Shown: positions 1 through 4,894 of the stretch, piece after piece
Layout of the letters: the number at the start of each line of letters is the position of its first letter
How positions within the stretch are numbered: position 1 is the stretch's first letter
Origin: Candidatus Cloacimonadota bacterium
GTDB taxonomy: Bacteria; Cloacimonadota; Cloacimonadia; Cloacimonadales; TCS61
NCBI GenBank assembly: GCA_016931665.1
Contig: JAFGEH010000183.1
Location: forward strand, 1-5,342
DNA: 5,342 nt
Direction of reading: 5' to 3'
The notes under the pieces: generated by a model
The model's database searches: none
Seen by the model: the letters and a program-made list of their open reading frames with translations, nothing else
What the model was told of the DNA's origin: nothing
Translations under genes and position numbers: made by a program

Positions 1-285
1 ATCAAGAGACCCGAATTCAATCCCATCGGTGACCGTTAATATCCCCAATACGAAATCTTTCAGTCCGCTCAGGGCGCAGTGCGGAATGGCTATCTGATTA
101 CTGAATCCGGTAGATCCCAATTTTTCCCTGTCCAACAGTGACTGATAAATCTTTTTTTCGTCAAATTCAGACAGCAGAGGATTTTTCACGGCCAGTCGGG
201 CAATATACTTTAAAACAGATTCTTTATCGGTTAATCCCACGTGCACGGCAATGCATTCTTCCTGTAAAATTGCGGCCAGATTCAT
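1..285 (-). CDS. PTS EIIA type-2 domain protein (PtsN/fructose-type), partial, N-terminal 95 residues
   Basis: The reverse strand is open from an ATG at 285 to the window edge, giving 95 residues without a stop; the C-terminal part lies outside. The N-terminus (MNLAAILQEECIAVHV) resembles the start of EIIA-Ntr/PtsN-type proteins. Residues 57-70 (GSTGFSNQIAIPHC) match the active-site signature of EIIA type-2 domains, so H69 should be the phosphorylated histidine. The following 'LTVTDGIEFGSLD' fits the strand after the active site. The family accepts phosphate from HPr or NPr, and either passes it to an EIIB sugar transporter domain or, in PtsN, regulates other proteins from the cytoplasm. The start is supported by AGGAGG 5 nt upstream. 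It is divergent from the SdpI-like gene. A stand-alone PtsN-like regulator is favoured because the domain begins at the N-terminus, but a fusion to further domains cannot be excluded with the C-terminus missing. Confidence 0.
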   Translation of the reverse strand, partial: MNLAAILQEECIAVHVGLTDKESVLKYIARLAVKNPLLSEFDEKKIYQSLLDREKLGSTGFSNQIAIPHCALSGLKDFVLGILTVTDGIEFGSLD

Positions 286-426
286 AACAGCCTCCTTTCG
301 ACGTCATTACCAAATCCTGAATCCTGATTTATTGTCAATAACAGATTAGAAAAGCCTACCTAGCTGGAAAACAACCAAATAATCAATATCTCTTGACCAT
401 AAATATCAATTTTTTAGAAAGAATAC
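286..426. promoter_or_regulatory. Divergent intergenic region between EIIA-like and SdpI-like genes
   Basis: These 141 bases must carry start signals for both divergent genes. On the reverse strand there is a perfect TTGACA at 338-333, about 48 nt upstream of the EIIA start, but the expected -10 position (near 310-316) holds only weak matches such as GATTTG. A tandem 7-bp direct repeat, ATCCTGA twice (314-327), lies where the -35/-10 spacer would be. For the plus-strand gene there is TTGACC at 393-398 but no good -10 before the ATG, and the ribosome binding site is only AGAAAG (416-421). I infer promoter function from position, and the exact boxes are uncertain. Confidence 0.4.
291..298 (-). 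promoter_or_regulatory. Ribosome binding site of the EIIA gene
   Basis: The reverse strand reads AAAGGAGG followed by five bases (CTGTT) and the ATG at 285. This is a near-complete anti-16S match with a good spacer, and it fixes the start of the EIIA-type gene. Confidence 0.8.
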
Positions 427-1089
427 ATGAAAAGAAAGAATTATTTCAGCACCCTGTTGATCCTGATCCAGTTAGCGATGGGGATCTATATGGGATTTCA
501 ATTACCTGATGGAACCCGCATTCCCAGTCACTGGAATCTGCAGGGAGAAGTAGACGGCTATATGGACAAATGGCCAGGATTGCTCATCTTCCCCGGATTC
601 AACCTGCTGATCCTCACATTGATGCTGTTATTGCCATATATCTCGGTGAGATATCGCCAGGCACCGGAACGCTTTGAACATATCATCCCCCGGGTGACGA
701 ATATTCTGATATCCTGCTTCTTCCTGATGAATCTGGGACTGCTGCTGGTTCTGCAGGGAATTATAGCCATGAGTAACCTGATCGTTTTCCTGCCTCTGGG
801 AATTTTATTTTACTTGCTGGGGAATGTGATGCCGCAGCTGCCTTCCAATTTCTTTGTCGGAATCCGGACACCCTGGACCCTTTCTTCCGAAAGCAACTGG
901 GTCCGTACACATCAGCTTGGCTCGCTCTGCTTCCGGGTGAGTGGCATTCTACTGATTATCGTACCGGCAATTTTGCGTAATAAGCCTGCTATAACCGGCC
1001 TGTTTCTGATTTTTATCTTCCTGGTAATCCTCTACCCTGCTCTCTATTCCTTTCTGCTGTTCAGGAAAGATAAAAAACAGGATAATTGA
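427..1089 (+). CDS. SdpI/DUF1648 family integral membrane protein
   Basis: This 220-residue protein has about six hydrophobic segments, roughly at residues 7-24, 52-72, 90-115, 118-134, 168-184 and 189-212, and a charged C-terminal tail (RKDKKQDN). Between the first two lies the DUF1648 signature, IPSHWNLQGEVDGYMDK (32-48). Between segments 4 and 5 lies the SdpI signature: GNVMP (132-136), the N-F-x-G-I-R-T-P-W-T-L stretch (141-152) and W158 with TH (161-162). Known family member: Bacillus SdpI, a membrane immunity protein against the SdpC toxin that also sequesters the SdpR repressor; most homologues elsewhere have no assigned role. No SdpA/B/C or ArsR-type SdpR gene is visible here, so an immunity role is not supported by context. 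The ATG start gives the expected N-terminus but has only a weak AGAAAG ribosome site. Length is normal for the full two-domain form. Confidence 0.88.
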   Translation: MKRKNYFSTLLILIQLAMGIYMGFQLPDGTRIPSHWNLQGEVDGYMDKWPGLLIFPGFNLLILTLMLLLPYISVRYRQAPERFEHIIPRVTNILISCFFLMNLGLLLVLQGIIAMSNLIVFLPLGILFYLLGNVMPQLPSNFFVGIRTPWTLSSESNWVRTHQLGSLCFRVSGILLIIVPAILRNKPAITGLFLIFIFLVILYPALYSFLLFRKDKKQDN

Positions 1090-1172
1090 TAATCACTGAT
1101 TTTTTAAGACAGGATAACTCATGTCAGGATCAGCCCTCTACTTCTTCCATTATTGGCGGTTGAGAGTAAACT

Positions 1173-1200
1173 GCAGAAAATCAGATATTCTGATGTCTGC
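1173..1200. repeat. Imperfect 28-bp inverted repeat (possible hairpin)
   Basis: GCAGA (1173-1177) pairs with TCTGC (1196-1200). Inside it, ATCAGA (1180-1185) pairs perfectly with TCTGAT (1189-1194) around a TAT loop. The two stems are separated by a 2x1 internal bulge (AA versus G), giving 11 pairs in all. No T-run follows, so it is not a standard intrinsic terminator. It could be an RNA hairpin between the two genes or a DNA site. Confidence 0.5.
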
Positions 1201-1289
1201 TAATGATCAGATCAAGTCCTGCTTTCTTTCAGCTGTTAGCAGCAGGTCTTATTCTGCCAATGAAGATATTGGAAATTACCTATTTTAAC

Positions 1290-1295
1290 GAGGAG
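1290..1295 (+). promoter_or_regulatory. Ribosome binding site that decides a GTG start
   Basis: GAGGAG lies five bases upstream of the GTG at 1301. An in-frame TAA at 1286-1288 rules out any longer version, and no in-frame ATG occurs near the family's N-terminus until codon 42, so GTG is the most credible start. Confidence 0.8.
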
Positions 1296-1300
1296 TACCA

Positions 1301-1909
1301 GTGAACCCATTAAATTTTTTGGATAGTGATATACTCCCCTATGTTCTGCCGGTCTTGATTTTCCTTTCACGGGTTATTGATGTCTCTCTGGGAACCCTGA
1401 GGATAATTTTTGTTAACCGTGGTATGAAATTCCTGGCACCAATCATCGGATTTTTTGAAGTACTGATCTGGTTGCTGGTTATCGGGCAGATCATGCGGAA
1501 TCTTAATTCCCCGGTCAATTACATCGCTTATGCTGCCGGTTTCGCTACAGGCAATTTTGTGGGGATCTACCTGGAAAACAAACTGGCCATGGGTGTGACC
1601 CTGATCAGAATTATTACCCAGACCAGGGCCAAGGAACTTATCCAGTATTTTCGGGCAGGGGGTTATTACGTTACCAATGTGCCGGCAAAATCCAATTCGG
1701 GTGATGTGGAGATCATCTTCCTGCCAGTCCGCCGCCGGGAAATCAAAGAAGTAATTGAGATGGTGAAAACATTCAACCCTAATGCTATCTATACGATTGC
1801 GGACATGAGAACAGTGAGTTATGGTGCCGTTTCAGCAGAAAATAAACATTCCATGTGGCATTTACCAGCTTACAGGCAGCTGTTTCATTTTCGGCGTAAA
1901 GGAAAATGA
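1301..1909 (+). CDS. UPF0316 family membrane protein (DUF5698 + DUF2179)
   Basis: This 202-residue protein has an N-terminal membrane part with three hydrophobic segments (about residues 12-38, 43-63 and 70-90). It carries the family pattern R-V-I-D-V-S-L-G-T-L-R-I-I-F-V-N-R-G (24-41), G-F-F-E-V-L-I-W (50-57) and the A-G-F-A-T-G-N-F-V-G-I-Y-L-E-N-K-L-A-M-G stretch (79-98). A soluble DUF2179-like domain follows (about 113-172), with an I-Y-T-I-A-D strand near its end (163-168), and then a basic tail (FRRKGK). The architecture and length match the UPF0316 family, which includes Bacillus YebE. Its biochemical function is not known to me. DUF2179 domains also occur in YitT-type membrane proteins and may sense small ligands; this is inference. 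GTG start with a good ribosome site. It lies 211 bp after the SdpI-like gene on the same strand, so co-transcription is possible but unproven. Confidence 0.9.
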   Translation: MNPLNFLDSDILPYVLPVLIFLSRVIDVSLGTLRIIFVNRGMKFLAPIIGFFEVLIWLLVIGQIMRNLNSPVNYIAYAAGFATGNFVGIYLENKLAMGVTLIRIITQTRAKELIQYFRAGGYYVTNVPAKSNSGDVEIIFLPVRRREIKEVIEMVKTFNPNAIYTIADMRTVSYGAVSAENKHSMWHLPAYRQLFHFRRKGK

Positions 1910-2019
1910 TATATTACTTAATCTGCTTTGATATTATGTTTAAAGATTCTGGATTTATATTGCTCTGTCAATAACCTTCATCTATCGTCTCAAACTATAG
2001 TTCATTTATAATATTACTG

Positions 2020-2038
2020 TATTTTCTTACAGAAAATA
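2020..2038. promoter_or_regulatory. Perfect 19-bp palindrome adjoining the -35 box (candidate operator)
   Basis: TATTTTCT (2020-2027), spacer TAC, AGAAAATA (2031-2038): every base of the 8-bp arms is complementary. It ends two bases before the TTGACA at 2041, which is where activators or some repressors bind. The AT-rich stem and lack of a following T-run argue against a terminator. The role as an operator is inferred from position and symmetry only; AT-rich DNA produces such palindromes by chance fairly often. Confidence 0.45.
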
Positions 2039-2040
2039 TA

Positions 2041-2070
2041 TTGACATATCTTATTACTGTTTAATAAAAT
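2041..2070 (+). promoter_or_regulatory. Sigma-70-type promoter of the beta-propeller gene
   Basis: A perfect -35 box, TTGACA (2041-2046), is followed 18 bp later by TAAAAT (2065-2070), which matches five of six bases of TATAAT. Transcription would start near 2077 and give a leader of about 93 nt before the ATG. It is the best promoter match in the window and implies that the propeller gene is its own transcription unit. If the organism used only a Bacteroidetes-type sigma consensus (TAnnTTTG), this match would mean less. Confidence 0.65.
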
Positions 2071-2156
2071 AGACTAAAGCATTATACATATTGCTTACGC
2101 AACAGAGTTAATAGCATCAGGGAATATGGATATTAAATTATACTCATAATACTTTT

Positions 2157-2164
2157 AAGGAGGT
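2157..2164 (+). promoter_or_regulatory. Full-length Shine-Dalgarno of the beta-propeller gene
   Basis: AAGGAGGT, the complete anti-16S match, lies five bases before the ATG at 2170. It fixes the start and predicts efficient translation. Confidence 0.85.
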
Positions 2165-2169
2165 TAATT

Positions 2170-3507
2170 ATGAGTTATCCTTTAAAGATTTATGGAAGCA
2201 TTATCGTCTGCCTTGGTTTTTTATTTGTTCCCATTTATACTCAGGAAATTGCTCTAACCAACAGCGATTATCATCACCAATTTCCTGAGTGGTCCCCGGA
2301 TGGTAACTGGGTAGTATATTACATGGAAGATTCCACCGGATATTCTCATATTTACAAGGTCTCTTCTACGGGGGGAGAGGAGATTGCCCTCACAATAGCA
2401 AATTATGATGATTATTATCCCAGGTGGTCACCCGATGGTGACTGGATAGCCTATAAAAAAATTGGGTTTGGTGGTTATCACCAGATATTCAAGGTACCAG
2501 CCTCAGGAGGTGAAGAAACTGCTCTAACCACTGCTGGTTATCAGCATGGTTATGAATGGGATTCCCCAGAGTGGTCTCCGGACGGAAACTGGGTAGGTTT
2601 CAGTGCTTATAATTCTGGTTACTGGCGGATCTATAAAATATCTTCCGAAGGCGGTGACGAAATAGATCTTACCATCCCTTGTTTTCCCTATGGCTCCCTT
2701 TATCCACAATGGTCCCCTGATGGCAGTGCCATGACATTTCGCAGAGCGTTAGGAACTTATCATCAAATAATGACGGTTTCTACCGACGGAAGCGGAGATG
2801 AGAATTGGCTGACCAGTGATAGTCATACTCACTGGTATCCGCAATGGTCTCCCGACGGCAACTGGCTGGTTTATCAGAAACTGGATTCTACCGCATTCTG
2901 GCAGATCTATAAGGTGCCGGCAGGAGGAGGTGAGGAGATTGCTCTGACCTGGGATAATTATCATCATGGCTCTCCTCAGTGGTCACCTGATGGAAACTGG
3001 ATAGTTTATACCAAAGGTGATGCTACTGGTGTTCCTCAGATTTACAAGATATCCCAGGGGGGAGGAACAGAAATAGCCCTGACCAGTGAGGGACTTGAGC
3101 ATGCTTGGCCGCAATGGTCACCAGACAACAACTGGCTGGTATACCACAAGGTTGACCCGTCCGGAACCTGGCAGATATATAAGGTTTCATCAATGAGTAG
3201 CGTTGAAGATAATACTATTATCCATTGCCATGATTATAAACTATCCAACCATCCCAATCCCTTCAATCCAGAAACTTTGATTACTTTCCAGATTCATCAA
3301 GAAGGTGACATTAAAGTGAACATTTATAATATCAAAGGTGCCAGGGTTGCCTGTCTGGTTAACGAATTTCTGACGGAGGGATCATACTGCTATTCCTGGT
3401 CGGGTAAGGACTGTACGGGAAATCTCATGACCACGGGAATTTATTATTGCACCCTCTCAGTAAATGGCAGCAGAAATTCTGTTCATAAGATGCTTCTTCT
3501 GAAATAG
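2170..3507 (+). CDS. Secreted seven-bladed PD40 (TolB-like) beta-propeller protein with C-terminal T9SS-type sorting module
   Basis: This 445-residue protein begins with a signal peptide (K6, hydrophobic core about 8-22, likely cleavage near IYT-QE at 24/25). Seven PD40/WD40-like units follow, each centred on W-S-P-D-G (D-N in the last), with the tryptophan at 41, 86, 135, 181, 226, 271 and 316 and then 'NWLVY', 'QIYKVS' and 'GGEEIALT' strands. Residues about 353-445 form the sorting module: HPNPFNPETLITF, an I-K-V-N-I-Y-N-I-K-G strand, GIYY (423-426) and the terminal KMLLLK. PD40 blades are found in TolB and DPP-IV-type propellers, which bind proteins or ligands. There is no TolB N-terminal domain and no peptidase domain, so this is neither TolB nor a DPP-IV enzyme. 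The C-terminal module in this bacterial group directs proteins through type IX secretion to the cell surface or outside. The ligand is unknown. Blade 4 (181-225) is the most divergent, and unit 2 is four residues longer than the usual 45. Own promoter; no co-transcribed partner is visible. Confidence 0.9.
   Translation: MSYPLKIYGSIIVCLGFLFVPIYTQEIALTNSDYHHQFPEWSPDGNWVVYYMEDSTGYSHIYKVSSTGGEEIALTIANYDDYYPRWSPDGDWIAYKKIGFGGYHQIFKVPASGGEETALTTAGYQHGYEWDSPEWSPDGNWVGFSAYNSGYWRIYKISSEGGDEIDLTIPCFPYGSLYPQWSPDGSAMTFRRALGTYHQIMTVSTDGSGDENWLTSDSHTHWYPQWSPDGNWLVYQKLDSTAFWQIYKVPAGGGEEIALTWDNYHHGSPQWSPDGNWIVYTKGDATGVPQIYKISQGGGTEIALTSEGLEHAWPQWSPDNNWLVYHKVDPSGTWQIYKVSSMSSVEDNTIIHCHDYKLSNHPNPFNPETLITFQIHQEGDIKVNIYNIKGARVACLVNEFLTEGSYCYSWSGKDCTGNLMTTGIYYCTLSVNGSRNSVHKMLLLK
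2290..3189 (+). repeat. Seven tandem ~45-residue PD40 propeller repeats (coding)
   Basis: Seven coding repeats have a tryptophan-to-tryptophan period of 45, 49, 46, 45, 45, 45 residues (about 135 bp). The protein consensus is roughly QWSPDGNWLVY-K-D-TG-WQIYKVS-GGEEIALT-Y-HG-P. Codons differ between copies at synonymous positions (for example caatggtctcccgacgg versus cagtggtcacctgatgg), so the repeats were not freshly duplicated; the protein sequence is kept alike while the DNA has drifted. Confidence 0.9.
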
Positions 3508-3683
3508 AGAATCAGGCAATTCCCGATAAATCATTCTGCCCGCATATTGTAGAATAGGACTATCCCATAATCACAATAAATTGGCAATAGGCCAATTAAT
3601 ATCAATTACAATGAATCTATCTTAAATAAAAAAACATTGACCTTCTTATAAATTATACATTTGTTTAATAGCAGGGGATCAAT
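3508..3683. other. AT-rich intergenic region before the rRNA methyltransferase
   Basis: This gap holds a perfect inverted repeat at 3579-3597, AATTGGC and GCCAATT around AATAG. It also has TTGACC at 3637-3642 without a well-spaced -10 box, and TACATTTG at 3656-3663, which fits the TAnnTTTG element of Bacteroidetes promoters. The methyltransferase gene probably has its own promoter here, but I cannot choose between the candidates. The purine-rich ribosome site AGGGGAT (3673-3679) precedes the ATG at 3684. No intrinsic terminator for the propeller gene is evident. Confidence 0.4.
3579..3597. repeat. Perfect 7-5-7 inverted repeat upstream of the methyltransferase gene
   Basis: AATTGGC (3579-3585) and GCCAATT (3591-3597) are exact reverse complements around AATAG. 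The repeat lies about 87 bp before the methyltransferase start and 71 bp after the propeller stop. No T-run follows, so an intrinsic terminator is unlikely; an operator or a chance palindrome are the alternatives. Confidence 0.4.
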
Positions 3684-4877
3684 ATGAAATCAATTTTTCT
3701 GAAAGCAGGTAGGGAAAAATCTCTGCTCCGCAAGCATCCCTGGATATTTTCGGGAGCAATAGACCGGGTCGAGGGTAATCCTTCCTCCGGTGAAACTGTA
3801 GCTGTTTTTTCCCATAGAAAAGAATTTCTGGCCCGGGGTGCCTGGTCTCCCCTCTCCCAGATCAGGGTAAGGGCCTGGTCGTTTCAGGAGGAACAAAAGA
3901 TTGACTCCGCTTTTTTCAGGAGTCGTTTGCAATCTGCTATCCACTGCCGACAGAATAAATGGGATTCAGCATCAGATTCCAATTATGCCTGTCGCCTGGT
4001 TTACGCGGAGAATGATGGCCTCCCTGGTCTGATTGTGGATAAATACGGTAATTTTATCATCTGCCAGTTTCTCACCAGTGGCAGTAATTACTGGAAGGAC
4101 ACTATCATTAATGAGCTGCAAGCTCTTTTATATCCACAGGGTATTTATGAAAGGAGTGAGGGAGAGCATTTAAGCCAGGAAGGATTAGCAGTCCAGAAGG
4201 GCAGATTGATGGGAGAAGAACCTCCGGATCTGGTTGAGATCAAAGAACAGGGCTGCCGCTTTCTGGTTGATCTGAAGAATGGCCATAAAACCGGATTTTA
4301 TCTGGATCAGAGAGAGAACCGGCAGTTGATAGGAAGATATAGTCAGGAAGCGGAAGTTCTGAATTGTTTTGCCTATACTGGCGGCTTTTCCGTACCCGCT
4401 CTGCTGGGCGGAGCAAAGAAAGTAATCAATATTGACACATCCGCCCCATCTCTGGAACTGGCCGCCCGTAATCTGCAGCTGAATGGTATCAATTCCCGGC
4501 GCTGGGATAATATTTCAGGTGATGCCTTTGCCGTTTTGCGTCAGTTTCGGGCTGACAAACGCAAATTCGACCTGATCATCCTTGATCCTCCCAAATTTGC
4601 CGATTCCCGTCAGCATCTGGACCGGGCTGCCCGGGGCTATAAGGACATCAATCTCCTGGCGATGCAGTTGCTAAATTCCAACGGTATTCTGTTTACATTT
4701 TCCTGCTCCGGCCTGGTAACTCGTGACCTGTTTCAGAAGATAGTAGCCGGTGCAGCTTTGGACAGCGGCCGGGAAGTGCAGATCATCGGGGAGATGAATC
4801 AAGCTCCGGATCATCCCATAGCTCTCAATTTCCCGGAAGGACTCTATCTCAAAGGCCTGATCTGCCGGGTTTGTTAA
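3684..4877 (+). CDS. rlmI: Class I SAM-dependent 23S rRNA (cytosine-C5) methyltransferase, RlmI-like, with PUA domain
   Basis: This 397-residue protein is nearly the same length as E. coli RlmI, which makes m5C1962 in 23S rRNA using S-adenosylmethionine. Residues about 1-70 are the PUA-like RNA-binding domain, with the family start K-x-G-R-E-K-S-L-L-R-K-H-P-W-I-F-S-G (7-24). The central region has DGLPGLIVDKYG (111-122) and the GHKTGFYLDQRENR motif (200-213). The Rossmann methyltransferase core follows: V-L-N-C-F-A-Y-T-G-G-F (225-235, SAM motif I), an acidic ribose-contact residue at D251, D-P-P-K-F-A (301-306, motif IV) and T-F-S-C-S-G (338-343). C341 is the expected catalytic nucleophile (motif VI cysteine); motif IV lacks a cysteine, as in RlmI. 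Which base is modified here is inferred from family membership, and related COG1092 enzymes could differ. Cytoplasmic. Complete, and convergent with the downstream gene with a 17-bp gap. Confidence 0.9.
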   Translation: MKSIFLKAGREKSLLRKHPWIFSGAIDRVEGNPSSGETVAVFSHRKEFLARGAWSPLSQIRVRAWSFQEEQKIDSAFFRSRLQSAIHCRQNKWDSASDSNYACRLVYAENDGLPGLIVDKYGNFIICQFLTSGSNYWKDTIINELQALLYPQGIYERSEGEHLSQEGLAVQKGRLMGEEPPDLVEIKEQGCRFLVDLKNGHKTGFYLDQRENRQLIGRYSQEAEVLNCFAYTGGFSVPALLGGAKKVINIDTSAPSLELAARNLQLNGINSRRWDNISGDAFAVLRQFRADKRKFDLIILDPPKFADSRQHLDRAARGYKDINLLAMQLLNSNGILFTFSCSGLVTRDLFQKIVAGAALDSGREVQIIGEMNQAPDHPIALNFPEGLYLKGLICRVC

Positions 4878-4894
4878 GTCAGTAAATTTTCCAC

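Larger units (their letters stand above)
1090..1300. other. Intergenic region with hairpin and a doubtful small ORF
   Basis: This 211-base gap separates two same-strand membrane-protein genes. It contains an imperfect hairpin at 1173-1200 (listed separately) and an ORF of 55 codons, ATG 1121 to TAA 1286-1288, preceded by a weak AGGAT. The predicted peptide is rich in Ser, Arg and Cys and matches nothing I recognise. No clear rho-independent terminator follows the SdpI-like gene: the TTTTTT run at 1100-1105 has no stable stem before it. No convincing promoter for the downstream gene was found, so read-through from the SdpI-like gene remains possible. Confidence 0.5.

Noticed and set aside
558..770. 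A 70-codon reverse-strand ORF opposite the SdpI-like gene
   Set aside because: It lies wholly inside a well-supported membrane-protein gene, has no ribosome site or recognisable domain, and reads as an antisense shadow. The same holds for reverse-strand frames at 2524-2709, 2749-2967 and 3690-3944.
427..1089. A toxin-immunity (Sdp) operon
   Set aside because: Only the SdpI-like protein is present. No SdpA, SdpB, SdpC or SdpR-like gene occurs in the window, and solitary SdpI homologues are common.
2170..2250. Lipoprotein signal (Cys at residue 14 of the propeller protein)
   Set aside because: The sequence before the cysteine is I-I-V, without the Gly/Ala/Ser needed at -1, and the cysteine is inside the hydrophobic core; a standard signal peptide fits better.
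2290..3189. CRISPR or recent tandem DNA duplication
   Set aside because: The periodicity is at protein level within one open frame, the copies differ at many synonymous sites, and there are no constant repeats with unique spacers.
2170..3507. Annotation as TolB of the Tol-Pal system
   Set aside because: The blades resemble TolB's PD40 repeats, but there is no TolB N-terminal domain, a sorting module is attached, and no tol or pal genes are nearby.
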